From NCBI RefSeq assembly GCF_001039355.2, contig NW_019775462.1:9294-73293 (forward strand): a stretch of DNA of 64,000 nucleotides, in the 5' to 3' direction. The stretch's first letter is position 1. The number at the start of each line of letters is the position of its first letter. Below, one piece after another: positions 13,201-22,251 of this stretch. This stretch comes from Lingula anatina. Lineage: Eukaryota; Brachiopoda; Lingulata; Lingulida; Lingulidae. A model generated the notes under the pieces. It saw only the letters and a list, made by a program, of their open reading frames with translations. It had not been told where the DNA came from and made no database searches. A program made the translations under genes and the position numbers.

Positions 13201-14826
13201 CTGGCAATCATGGATTTTCAAAGGTGAGATCGATTGAAGAAGAATTTTATCAGCTGTGTTAGTTATAAGAATGATTTTTTCTTCAGTCAACAGCTAATAT
13301 TGAGATAGGTTTTACCTCCAATATTTCGATGTCTATCAGGACCTCCTCTTCTTCAGGGAATGAGGCTATCCAGGTGAATAGCCTCAACTCAGGAGATATA
13401 CTTGCCCCCCCTCCCCCATTGTCTTAGGGGGGAGAGAGACACAGGCGATTGAAAAAGAAAAGGTGAAACGAGCTCTGAGAAATTGCGGATATCCGGAATG
13501 GGCATTAAAAGAAGGAGAAAAGATGGGAAAGAAACAAAAACAAAGAAGTGTCCATACCACAGCTCAGAACAGTTACAAAAAAGAGAAAAAAACAAGTCAT
13601 TGTATTACCTTACACCAGGGGGGTCTCGGAACGCTTACAACGGACATTTAAAAAATACAACATTAACTTGTACAGCAAAGCAGGGTTAACCATCCGGAAT
13701 GCAGTAGTAAGCCCCAAAGACCCATTAGACAACAATAAAAAGTGTGGAGTTGTCTATGAAATGGAATGTGAGGGTGTGGTGAGAAATATGTAGGTGAAAC
13801 GGGAAGATCAGAGAGAATAGCTGAACACCAAAAATCGGTCAACAATAGAGACAGCAAGTCAGCATTAAGCCAGCATGAGGAACAATCCGGACATAAAGCA
13901 TCATATGGTCCTATAATCGACAAAATCAAGGTGATTGACAGTGAACCAAGGGAAAATTACAAAAAAAGTCCTAGAAGCCATCCTAATCAAAAAGACAGGG
14001 GCCAGTCTCAACAGAAATGATGGTGCCATCCTCCCTGACCTTTACCCCCCTCCCCTTTCCTAAGACAATAGGAGGGGGGGGGGCAAGTATATCTCCTGAG
14101 TAGAGGCTGTTCACCTGGGTAGCCTCATTCCCTGAAGAAGATGTCCTGATAGACATCGAAATATTGGAGGTAAAACCTATCTCAATATTAGCTGTTGACT
14201 GAAGAAAAAATCACATCATTCGAGATCGATTGGGTTACGTTTTATCACTGGATATCAAGCAGTGGTATATTTTCAAACATACTGTATATACAGAACATGG
14301 ACATCGATTCTGGGACCCACTGTTGTAAGCTGGATCTATAAAACTTCGTCAAAACACAGGGTTGATTTCTTTACAAGAACCGTAAATGATAGTATATGAC
14401 TATGATGATAAATAACATGTGGCATTTAAAATGCGCGATTTCTAGTACATGGTCACGCCCGTAAAAACATAAAAAGCACTGTCGCGTACACGTTCACGCG
14501 CGCGCGTGCACACACACGCACACACACACTACGTCATTCTTTGCAACCAGCGATAAAGAACTCAGAGATACAGGTGATATATGAGCGTTAAAAAAATATT
14601 TACTTATTTATTCTAGTGGACCCACATCCAAACCCTTCAGATCAGCACACCATACCAGTTACCGAAGGCATCCTGCCCTCCAACCAACTCAACCACTGCG
14701 CCAACCACTGCTTCAACCACTGCTTCAACCACTCTGGGGTCTGTGTCGTCTGCCGATGAAACCACATGCGTTACCATGGTGACCATTCTCAATGGCTTGA
14801 TTGTTCTGCTGCTGTTCATGCAGTGA
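2609..14826 (+). CDS. DBH-like copper monooxygenase (MOXD1/DBH family), 12 exons, complete
   Basis: Predicted secreted or surface copper type II, ascorbate-dependent monooxygenase of the dopamine beta-hydroxylase/MOXD1 family; the substrate cannot be told from sequence. Exons: 2609-2863, 8205-8351, 8752-8937, 9142-9228, 9703-9888, 10337-10439, 10970-11133, 11458-11646, 12078-12137, 12749-12879, 13040-13223, 14617-14826. All junctions have GT/AG and phases agree, giving about 633 aa, near the usual 600-620. Signal peptide at residues 1-16 or so, then a DOMON domain (about 20-150) and the two copper domains. Visible ligands: HH at 239-240 and the His of ETHYDNP at 313 (CuA), HTH at 393-395 and Met468 in EEMC (CuB). 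The C-terminus has a Thr-rich stalk and a final hydrophobic stretch, suggesting GPI or membrane anchoring. Intron 1 hosts an antisense zinc-finger gene; intron 11 hosts a Penelope-like insertion. Exact orthology (DBH, MOXD1 or a lineage paralogue) is unresolved. Confidence 0.93.
3340..3555. other. GC-rich island with TATA-containing hairpin in intron 1
   Basis: A CG-rich patch (GTCG, GCCG and CGG rich) stands out in the AT-rich intron and contains an undetermined base at 3413. At its end, 3529-3537 and 3546-3554 form a perfect 9-bp inverted repeat around the loop TATATAGC. No ORF with recognisable family features. It may be a fragment of a mobile element or a promoter-like region; I cannot decide. 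Confidence 0.4.
4240..4286. repeat. (AAAT)n microsatellite
   Basis: About eleven AAAT units in intron 1 of the monooxygenase gene. A shorter (AAAT)n run lies at 3256-3273. Confidence 0.9.
4618..6156 (-). CDS. C2H2 zinc-finger protein with 15 tandem fingers, intronless
   Basis: A 512-aa open frame of 15 consecutive C2H2 fingers (C-x2-C-x12-H-x3-H) joined by TGEKPF linkers, followed by a tail of about 85 aa. It is expected to be a nuclear sequence-specific DNA-binding protein. The finger framework is almost identical from finger to finger, while residues at helix contact positions vary, typical of tandemly expanded fingers. Finger 10 ends TGK, finger 14 TEE and finger 15 TEA, so the linkers decay towards the C-terminus. 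The tail contains an 18-residue motif twice (SLQTIRKEFQ... and SLQSIKREFQ...) and two matches to the SUMO consensus (IKRE, VKME). The ATG at 6156 lies inside what looks like a finger linker (MAHTGEKPF), so the true N-terminus may be upstream or lost. No KRAB, BTB or SCAN domain is visible. It lies antisense in intron 1 of the monooxygenase gene. Confidence 0.85.
   Translation of the reverse strand: MAHTGEKPFKCQYCEKSFGVKKSCIHHERIHTGEKPFKCQYCEKRFIVRPSCKQHERTHTGEKPFKCQYCEKRFTVKWSCIQHEMNHTGEKPFKCQYCGKSFTRQSKYKQHERIHTGEKPFKCQYCEKSFSGKPNCMQHEMIHTVEKPFKCQYCEKSYSVKSRCKQHERTHTGEKPFKCQYCKKCFKIKQGCIAHEKTHTGEKPFKCQYCEKSFSGKRNCMQHEMIHTGEKPFQCQYCEKSFNVKRGCIRHERTHTGEKPFKCQYCEKSFSIKQSCLQHEMNHTGKKPFKCQYCGKSFGRKQNFIKHERTHTGEKPFKCQYCENSFCSKQSCIQHEMNHTGEKPFKCKYCKKSFCVKSKCEQHVRTHTGEKPFKCQYCENSFCSKQSCVLHEKNHTEEKSFKCKYCEKSYSIRSQCKQHEMIHTEASLQTIRKEFQEENIPHGTMVSLQSIKREFQDEAMSHGTNDQRESDIDTVVKMELNDSSASELRPNIYPVAMFRNVFADTDVVSDYT
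6168..6413 (-). pseudogene. Degenerate zinc-finger segment upstream of the 15-finger frame
   Basis: Immediately upstream of the zinc-finger gene, in another frame and ended by a stop, an 81-aa frame reads CQFC...HEKC...GEQQYKCRSC. Cys pairs and the H-x-linker spacing resemble two C2H2 fingers that have lost a His and gained or lost residues. I infer a decayed 5' part of the same gene, now separated by a stop and a frame change. Alternatively it is a real but divergent exon spliced to the downstream frame. Confidence 0.5.
6414..8204. other. Remainder of intron 1, no gene seen
   Basis: No convincing coding exon on either strand. A short direct repeat (CTGAAATGGATTGTCA twice) lies at about 7440-7475. 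The polypyrimidine tract and AG at 8203-8204 precede exon 2 of the monooxygenase gene. Confidence 0.6.
9985..10200. repeat. Diverged CCTCCGCCAAGG-family repeat
   Basis: Starts GGCCTCCGCCAAGG, then a T-rich stretch with TTTGTTTGTTCG and AACTCAAAAAGTTATAG. This is the same end sequence and internal phrase as the elements at 29790-30197 and 41470-41665. It lies in intron 5 of the monooxygenase gene. Confidence 0.55.
13226..13236. repeat. Left 11-bp target-site duplication
   Basis: GAGATCGATTG, repeated exactly at 14222-14232. It begins at intron position +3, so the donor consensus of exon 11 is retained. Confidence 0.85.
13237..14221 (+). mobile_element. Penelope-like element remnant with GIY-YIG endonuclease and inverted terminal repeats
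   Basis: A 985-bp insertion in intron 11 bounded by an exact 11-bp direct repeat. The two ends are inverted copies of each other over about 170 bp (13265-13437 and 14053-14221). The interior carries coding fragments in shifting frames: LRNCGYPEWAL, then LPYTRGVSERL, then VVYEME and YVGETGRS followed by an H-rich segment, which is the C-terminal region and GIY-YIG nuclease of Penelope-like elements. At least three frame changes show it is dead, and the reverse transcriptase is absent (truncated copy). The leftmost 30 bp (13237-13268) recur in the remnant at 63364, so they belong to the element. Confidence 0.85.
14222..14232. repeat. Right 11-bp target-site duplication
   Basis: Exact copy of 13226-13236 flanking the right end of the Penelope-like element. 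Confidence 0.85.
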
Positions 14827-15123
14827 GGTAGATACACAGAGGAAAACAACAAGTGATGGCAAAATGTTGACAATGTTTCCATTGATCAGTCCCCTAATAT
14901 TGAACACATTAAATATATAGGAATTCATTATGAATTATAAATGTGGACAATTATTATCACTCCAATGCAAATAACGACACCATCCCTTAACCCATCTCTT
15001 ATATGCTAGGACGCTACATGTATATACAAAGAAATGTGTTTCTCTTTTTGATATAAGAGTTCTCTGTTTCTTTAGGGTGTTAGCAATGTTATGTCACACT
15101 CATACATATATTTATAGCAAAAA

Positions 15124-15129
15124 ATAAAA
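15124..15129 (+). terminator. Candidate polyadenylation signal of the monooxygenase gene
   Basis: AATAAA about 300 bases after the stop codon at 14826. Canonical hexamer at a reasonable distance, but AATAAA is frequent in this AT-rich DNA. Confidence 0.4.
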
Positions 15130-15847
15130 AAGCACAATTTTAAGACCAGGGAATTTATGTATGTCCCGAGTTATTAGGCTACCAACTTCTTTATTAGAGT
15201 TTTAATTAAAAGCAATTGCTGGTGTGCAAACCCAGAAAATTACGGAGAAACATAATACTTCGTCGCACCTCTGCGAGTTAATGTCAACATCTTTATGAGT
15301 GCAGTGTAGTGGATTCTCGATTTTTTTATATTCGTATATAATCATTGGCTAAATAAATTTTCATCTTTTTCTATCTTATGTTGTGAGGATCAAACAGCAC
15401 TTTTTAACTCTGATATTAACCCAATTGAGCACTTGTGAGAATAAGGCGTTGCAGAAGAAAATTAAAAACTATTTGGACCAACTTTGTCAAGCTGGGACAG
15501 TTTCTCACAAAACAGAATTCTTGAAAGTATGCCTGCATTAGTAAACGGTCGAAATACGACGATAATGTCGGCTTTCAAACCATTTCGTCAGGTAGGATCC
15601 AAATTAAAGGTGCTTTTTTCTGTTTTGTTTTTATGAAATGATGCAATCAAAATAAAACGTGCTCGTCATTTCTTTATTGGCGAAAATTCCTTTCTAACAA
15701 GCACCTGATTACAAAATGAAACTGAAGAAATTATACTTTAGACAACATCAGATCAATTTATTGCTATCCAAAGCCTGCATTTAAAGACAAAATTCACATT
15801 TCTAAATAATTTGTCATTCTCAGTTAAATGCAATTTATGCATTATAG

Positions 15848-16479
15848 GGAAGTTTACGCCTCTCGACAAGTACCGGATGGACTTATGAAGGACACAAATC
15901 TGTTCAGATCCACTACGCACTTCAATCCCTCGGCACACGGACACGAAAGTCGGCGCTTCGAAGCGACACTGGCAAGACACGACCCACCCGAGGCGGTAAG
16001 AGGCGCGCACATTTGAACCATTTCAAAGTCGCTAGAAAATAGATAAGAAATTCGTTTCGGTATGAATCGGCTTAATCTTTATTGACATTTCATTTTAAAA
16101 TCTTTTCCAGACACTGAAGAGAGTTCGGTGACAAGAGAAAGTAAGAATTGAAATGTTACTGTAAAGTTAAGGGGCCCAAATGGCAAACTGTTGTTGCGAA
16201 ATACGCTATTAAACATTTTAGTCACGCTTTTAATATTACTACTATACCTAAAAACCCTATGACACCTTCACGTTAACATGCATTAAAGGATTTGTTTTAA
16301 AACATCTGACAATTTATAAACGCTTAAAACATGGTGACATTCAGTTACGAAATTCGCTTTAAAATTTGCTTTGATAAAATAGTTCAAGACGTTGACACTT
16401 TGCAGTTGTTGTTTTGTAATTAAATTCACCCTTACCCCGAGATGTCTCTCTCTCTCTCTCTCTCTCTCAAACACAAACT

Positions 16480-16513
<34 letters not shown>

Positions 16514-16631
16514 AACACACACACTTACCCAGCTCTTTTCAGTCTACAGCATTGATCAGGTGCGCAATCATCATCGTTTGTACAGGCCTCGCCAAACTCG
16601 GCAAATACTGCCTGGAATTGACATTGAGTAA
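15848..16631 (+). CDS. Candidate 3' exons of an unidentified small gene
   Basis: Two segments with coding-like composition and compatible splice sites: 15848-15995 (acceptor TATAG, donor GCG/GTAAGA) and 16560-16631 (acceptor GATCAG, stop TAA). Joined in phase they read EVYASRQVPDGLMKD... ending ...RQILPGIDIE. The composition is rich in Arg and His without low complexity. I recognise no family. A possible first exon with ATG and a GTAGGA donor lies at 15532-15593, but its phase does not join cleanly. This could be a small basic protein gene or chance; an alternative exon at about 16112 would stop at once. Confidence 0.3.
16444..16520. repeat. (TC)n(AC)n compound microsatellite
   Basis: About 13 TC units followed by about 20 AC units, interrupted, just upstream of the candidate terminal exon at 16560. 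Confidence 0.9.
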
Positions 16632-16767
16632 AATATTACTGCTAACTAAATAGCATTCATTGGCTAGGGGCTGGGAGGACCACCAAACAAATGTTGACGG
16701 CAAAATAACGGAGCCAGGTGGTTAATGCTTGTTCTGTTGTGCATTGAAAACTAGAAAACAGTCGGTG

Positions 16768-16916
16768 AACAGGTGGTATGACGTGATAATTTACCGGAAA
16801 AAGCTACTGAATCAATTCAAGTTCGTTGGCTTTCATCGACAGGCCTGCTCGGAACGTTTCTAGTTAGATGACTTCAGATGCTTTTCTTTTCATTTTGTTT
16901 TGCAACGAGATAACGT
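16768..16916. repeat. Dispersed duplicate segment, copy 1
   Basis: About 150 bp from AACAGGTGGTATGACGTG to GAGATAACGTT, repeated nearly identically at 18167-18316. Neither copy has an intact gene-like frame. Confidence 0.8.
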
Positions 16917-17439
16917 TTGCTGTCACCTTTGACGATATACAGCACGATGAGGTCCACGGCTGTTCACACCTGGGCGGTTTTAGTATTGAGCAGTCTTTAC
17001 TCTTTCAAATGTCGACTGCGGACTTGCCCCGGGTACTGTATAAAAATTTGAACAGTCTTCAGAAGCGAAGGTGCAAGGAAGGAAAGGAGGGTCACGAAAA
17101 GACAAATTGTGTGCTTGTCAAAAGCAATAGAGGCGAAGCGACTTTTGTTAAACAATACAGATTTTCTCTCTGATAATCCTACCGAGATGATAGCACATTT
17201 TGATGAAATGCAGTACAGTTAGGTTTTGCTCAATTTAAGTACAAGATCTGTGGCACCAATCTAAGTACTTTTAACTGAAGAGAAAGGAAATGTTATTGAC
17301 GACGCAGACTTTATTCTAATGAGCAGCAATATGTTCGTTTTAAATCGATCACTTAATGTAAACTTTCTAAAGTATACCGTGTTTTTATGCAAAAGGTAAT
17401 TTGCTAGGACCCACGAGAGCCCAGATTCGTTCTCGTGAC

Positions 17440-17755
17440 ATCCCGTTTCAGGGGCCCGGTCGTTGTCGTGATGGACTGACGTGCCTCATCCGGGATTCGA
17501 ACTCGTGACTTTGAGTTGCCATGGTTGATGGCGCTTTGGGTAATTCATTTGCATCCAAGCACGCTACCGACTGCTCCGTGACAGACCCACCCACCTTCCC
17601 TACGTACGAGTTTCCTCTTATAGTAACCAATCGGAATTTTTAAGATTTAATTCTGGAAAAAAAAGAAGTCCTACATCTGCTGGGTCTCGAACCAGCATGC
17701 CAGTGTTTGTCTCTTCAGGAGACGGCAAAGTTACCACGGAGCCACGTCAGCTTCG
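17440..17755 (-). mobile_element. Dimeric tRNA-derived SINE, copy 1
   Basis: Read on the minus strand this has two tRNA-like modules in a row. The first has an A-box-like TGGCTCCGTGGTAAC (about 17731-17745) and a B box GGTTCGAGACC (about 17681-17693). The second has an A-box-like GTCGGTAGCGTGCTTGG (about 17563-17579) and a B box GAGTTCGAATCCC (about 17490-17505). A copy in the opposite orientation lies at 20386-20720. RNA polymerase III promoter boxes and dispersed copies fit a SINE built from two tRNA relatives. Confidence 0.7.
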
Positions 17756-17806
17756 ATAATACGCCAAGATCGGATGGAAACTTTCAACCTTGCCACGGAC
17801 AGGACC

Positions 17807-18002
17807 AGGTTGGATGTACATGTGTATATCTGCTTTCCCGATTCTGGGAGTTTGTTTTATACTGAGATTAATTTTGGCTTTACCCATGATATTAAAGTTG
17901 CAAAAGGTTGGATGTACATGTGTATATCTGCTTTCCCGATTCTGGGAGTTTGTTTTATACTGAGATTAATTTTGGCTTTACCCATGATATTAAAGAGGCG
18001 TG
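17807..18002. repeat. Tandem 98-bp duplication
   Basis: Two head-to-tail copies (17807-17904 and 17905-18002) starting GGTTGGATGTACATG and ending ATGATATTAAAG, virtually identical. The second copy runs on into sequence shared with 18357-18530. Confidence 0.85.
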
Positions 18003-18166
18003 TCTAGTTTTAGCGAGACCCTAAGAAGAGAGGAAAAAAACATTCAAATGTGTACTAACTGGTGCGATTTCCATATAAGCAATTGCAGCGATGGAAATTT
18101 TGAATAAAACATATTTTGCAAATAATTCCACCGAGTAGATATCATTTTTTTCTGCTGAACACGGTT

Positions 18167-18316
18167 AACAGGTGGTATGACGTGCTGATTTACCGGAAAA
18201 AGCTACTGAATCAATTCAAGTTCGTTGGCTTTCATCGACAGGCCTGCTTGGAACGTTTCTATTTAGATGACTTCAGATGCTTTTATTTTCATTTTGTTTT
18301 GCAACGAGATAACGTT
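18167..18316. repeat. Dispersed duplicate segment, copy 2
   Basis: Near-identical to 16768-16916. Confidence 0.8.
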
Positions 18317-18356
18317 GTACAGGAAGCCATGCGTGTTTGAGAACCCGACACTGAAC

Positions 18357-18530
18357 TGGGAGTTTGTTTTATACTAAGATTAATTTTGGCTTTACCCATG
18401 ATATTAAAGAGGCGTGTTTTAGTTTTAGCGAGACCCTAAGAAGAGAGGGAAAAAATATTCAAATGTGCACTAACTGGTGCGATTTCCATATAACAATTGC
18501 AGCGATGGAAATTTTGAATAAAACAATAAT
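18357..18530. repeat. Third copy of the 17.9-kb segment
   Basis: Runs parallel to about 17946-18110: GGGAGTTTGTTTTATAC, then TTTAGCGAGACCCTAAG, then CTAACTGGTGCGATTTCC. Together with the 16768/18167 pair this shows a larger duplicated unit of roughly 1 kb or more. Confidence 0.75.
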
Positions 18531-18584
18531 TCCCAATAATTGCAAATAATTCCACCGAGAAGATATCATTTTTTCCGTTGAACA

Positions 18585-18730
18585 CGGACACACATAGGGC
18601 GCAGACCACCGCCTAGACAGCATAATTCACATAATTATCAATTAACTTGTTTATAAATAGAGGGATCGCCCCAAAATCTAAAAAATGTATCGCTTGCTCC
18701 ACTCCTGACAGTTTCTGAAAATTTCATCGA
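18585..18730. repeat. Diverged CCACCGCC-family element fragment
   Basis: GGGCGCAGACCACCGCC followed by TTTCTGAAAATTTCATCGAAA, the same order of phrases as in the element at 29790-30197. Confidence 0.5.
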
Positions 18731-19749
18731 AACCCGTTCGCAACTTTTTACATAATGTGCATTTTTTTCTTCAGCATGCGACCGTAATGTAGCAAGAAGG
18801 GTAACTACAATTTTTTCAAAGGGTAAAATACAGTAAACAGTAAAATAAATAATTGTCAACTGTTTTGTAATCTCTAGAGAGTACTTTGATTCTACACGCG
18901 ACAGTGACAGCATGAAATTCTGCAAAAAAAAAAAAAAAAAGATGATACTGTACTTGCCTGAACCAAGAAAAGGGTCCCCATACCGAATAAAAGCTTCATC
19001 TTGATCAGTGTTTTTAGTCTTTAGAATTTTAGTCAATGTATGCTGCATCTGCTATCTGCTAGCTCTGTGAGAGTCCGGTTCTATAAATGTCGCCCGCCGT
19101 GGCGTTTTTATATATATAAATTTAAGGGCGACATATATATACGGGTACAGCCGCGATTAAGTGAACAATGCACCCTTAGTTTGGGTACCCTCTACCAGAT
19201 TGAGGATTGAGAGCCTCAGATTGATTTTTCACTAGGTGTTCACAGATATGTGTCTTTGGATATTACTATGAACTTTTCTGTAGGCCTACAGTCCAGCAAA
19301 AAAGTTTGTATGGAATTATCATCACTAAGACGGCCTCTAGGATAAAGTAGAGCAGCGTTCTTGCATCCTATAGTGCCTATATAGAGTACACACGCCAAGT
19401 CATTTGCAGCACTCTGAAACTCGGGGTAGGATGATTTTGGCGCCATTTTAAGGCGTACTAGAAAAATTATGGTCTCCATTAGTATGTAACCAGTGTGTTT
19501 GACCCATACCCACTTGAGTTTGCGTAACATCCAGACAAATAAACAAGAAACCCGTAGACAAGAAATCAATGGCTGATTTGTTAAATGTGAGATAAAAGAC
19601 GTTTATATATTTAAGTCTTCATATAGGGGGCCTTACTCTAAATGAATGATTGGAGTCAGACGTACGTGTTTATTCTGCTATGAGGGTGCGACATAAAGGT
19701 TATGTAAAAAAACCATGCACTGCCAATACGATGGTAAAGGATCACATGA

Positions 19750-19900
19750 CCTATGAGAGCGCATACAGAACAGCGGGCAAACAGATCCGCGGATCAAATA
19801 TGGCGACCAACTAAAACGTTTGCCGCTTAATTCCCGATTAGACACTGAATACATTCCCAGCGGAGATTACGCAACAAGCATTCAAGTGGGTCGGCCATTC
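19750..19900. repeat. Diverged relative of the 54.5-kb foldback element
   Basis: Shares TCAAATATGGCGACC, GATTAGACACTGAATA and ATTCAAGTGGGTCGGCCAT in the same order as 54534-54712, with clear divergence at the ends. Confidence 0.5.
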
Positions 19901-20385
19901 TTTTCTTTTTGCTTTAAAGTCTGGGATCTTCGCGGCGGAATTATTTGCCAAATATATTTTTTCTCAAAATTGGCTTAGTCGCAATTGCTTGAATGGAAAG
20001 CGCATCAGCTTATACATATTTAAAGTTTTTTTAACGATTCCCTCCTCTAATGGGGTTGCTAAAACTAAAACCGCCCCATTGTGCTTTTCATTAGTCTTGG
20101 TGAAGCCAAACTAAATCTCAGCATAAAACATAAAATAAAAAAGCAATCTATCTTGGACCGCAACGATCCGTGTCGGCTTCTCAAATATGTGCTCGTATAC
20201 ATGATGAACTCTAACAACGTCGATGATTATACCATGTTCGCAGACTGGCGATGTACAGGATGAAATACATATATACGGCTCACGACCTATTGATTGTTAT
20301 GGCAGACATATACATGTACAGCCAATCTGGCTCTCTCTGTGAGAAAGTGGAAAGTTACCATTTGATCCGTACCTTACCAAAGGAG

Positions 20386-20720
20386 CTTCATTGGCTCCGT
20401 GGTAACTCCGCCGATTTGGACACAGCTAGACACTTCCACACGGGTTCGAATCCTAGGACTTTCTATGTAATTCTTTTTTAGCTGGCATTAATTTCAAGAA
20501 ATTCCGTTTGATTACTATAAGAGGAAACTCGAACGCACGGAGGGTAGGCGGGTCAGTCACGTCACAGTCGGTAGCGTGCTTGGACGCAAAAAAAAAAAAA
20601 AAAGAACAAGCCATCAGCAAACCATGGTTACCTCGAGTCATGAGTTCAAATCCCAGATGGCGCATGTCAGCTCACCCCAACTACGAGCTGTCCCCGCAAG
20701 CGAAAACGAATGCATGCTCT
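20386..20720 (+). mobile_element. Dimeric tRNA-derived SINE, copy 2
   Basis: First module: A-box-like TGGCTCCGTGGTAAC at 20392-20406 and B box GGGTTCGAATCC at 20442-20453. Second module: GTCGGTAGCGTGCTTGG at about 20567-20583 and B box GAGTTCAAATCCC at 20642-20654, split by an A16 run. Same order and spacing as the reverse-oriented copy at 17440-17755. Confidence 0.7.
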
Positions 20721-21851
20721 CGTGTGTCCGAGCAAATTACCTTTTGCATAAAATTACGGTATTACTTTAGAATTTGTGATCGATTTTGACAAGAACTTAT
20801 TGCTCGTCACTATCATAAAGTCTGCGTCGTCAATTATATTTCTTTTCTCTTTGCTTTAAAGACTTTAAAACGATACTTAGGCGGGATGGTCCTTGATCTC
20901 TGTCCTTTACCAACTACGCAACAAATCAAAATTGAATCAAGTCGGTACGTTATCCGGCATGGCGTCATGCATATCATACAGCCCGTTCATAAAAAAAGCT
21001 GTCTGCTCGTTGGGACTATCAGCCAGAAAAGTTTTTTGGAAGAGTCACATTGCCGCTATTGCTTTACCTAATCTTACATTTTGTTTTTATGCCCCCCTCC
21101 CCCCCCCTTCCATCCCGGCTTTGCTTATCAAGACTGTACTTATAATCATACAGCACCCGGGGCTACTCCACACTGGACGTTTGAAATGGCAGACTACTCA
21201 CAGCTAAAACCGACAATTTGTGAACCGCTCTGGCTCCCATCGTGCTCTTTATCTTCACATGTGAAGTCAAACATAAACTCAGTGTAAAACAAAATGAAAA
21301 TAGCAGCATCTGAAATCGTCTAACTAGGAACGTTCCAGGCAGGCTTATTAAGAAAAAGCGACGTAACTTTCCCGCCATAAGACCACGTTATTCAGTGGGG
21401 GAATGAGGTGTTGTGAAGAAAAGATCACACTAATTCCCTTCCCTTGAAATTAGAAATTTTGCTAGCTGAATCATAGTTCTAAACCGTGTCAAGTGGTACC
21501 GTTCGCCCTGCCCCGGACCCCACGCGACCCTTTCAAAGCCCCCCCCCCCCCTTTCAAAAATCCTGGATCCGCCCCTGTTATAGTCGAGGTTAATTGAGGT
21601 GTAAACAAGAAGGGCTTGTTACAGGACAGCTTGGTCCCACTGCTTGTTTGTTTATACATAACCAGGATATAAACTAAAGCAGGCTTGTCTATATTTGACC
21701 AGGATTTTGTTTTCAGTTTATTTGATTACCGGAAAAAAGTGGTAACTGCCAATAACGCCAACTCAAAATGTTGGTTAAAGGTTTATATACCGGACGGTAA
21801 TTTATCATGATTATAATTTTTAAGTTATCCATATGATTCTATTCTGAATCT

Positions 21852-22102
21852 AAGACTGGGTTCCCGTGCCTAGACCGATCCATCTGGATCAGTCTAACTC
21901 CCTGGGGAGTCTCACTAATTTGCTATCAACAAACCTGCTTAATTGCCTGTCATGCTTACCGAATCAGCTAGGAGGTAAACATAATTACCCCGTAACAGCT
22001 TTACAAGACGTGACAGACATTAAAGCCGGTTAAATTGATAACAATTTAGTGAGACTCTCCAGGGAGATAGATCGATCCAAATATCTGTGGGAATGGTCCC
22101 TT
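21852..22102. mobile_element. Foldback MITE, copy 1
   Basis: About 250 bp whose halves are inverted copies of each other: left half AGACTGGGTTCCC...GAGTCTCACTAA...TGTCATGC, right half GTGACAGACATT...TTAGTGAGACT...GGAATGGTCCC. No coding capacity. A second copy follows about 150 bp later. Confidence 0.75.
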
Positions 22103-22251
22103 ACACGTGCAATAGAAGTAACAACCGCAAGCAGTAGTGCTAGACACAGGAAACTCGAACTTAATGGGGGGGGGGGTGCAACATTGCCCACTTCTGAATT
22201 GTTAATTTTAACGCAAGTTTTCACTGAAATTTATGACTAATAATCCGCAAA

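Noticed and set aside
13463-13793. Intact host gene encoding the GIY-YIG-like protein
   Set aside because: Frame breaks, missing reverse transcriptase and target duplication show it is a dead element.
16392-16631. Frame with a long Ser-Leu/Thr-His repeat
   Set aside because: The N-terminal part is translation of the (TC)n(AC)n microsatellite; only the last 24 codons are kept as a candidate exon.
17448-17630. Frame starting MVTIRGNSYVGKVGGSV, similar to one at 20508
   Set aside because: The similarity comes from the two SINE copies; tRNA-like boxes, not coding constraint, explain it.
17680-17745. Functional tRNA gene (A and B boxes present)
   Set aside because: The spacing and a paralogous copy with a second module fit a SINE; I cannot fold a complete cloverleaf with an anticodon arm.
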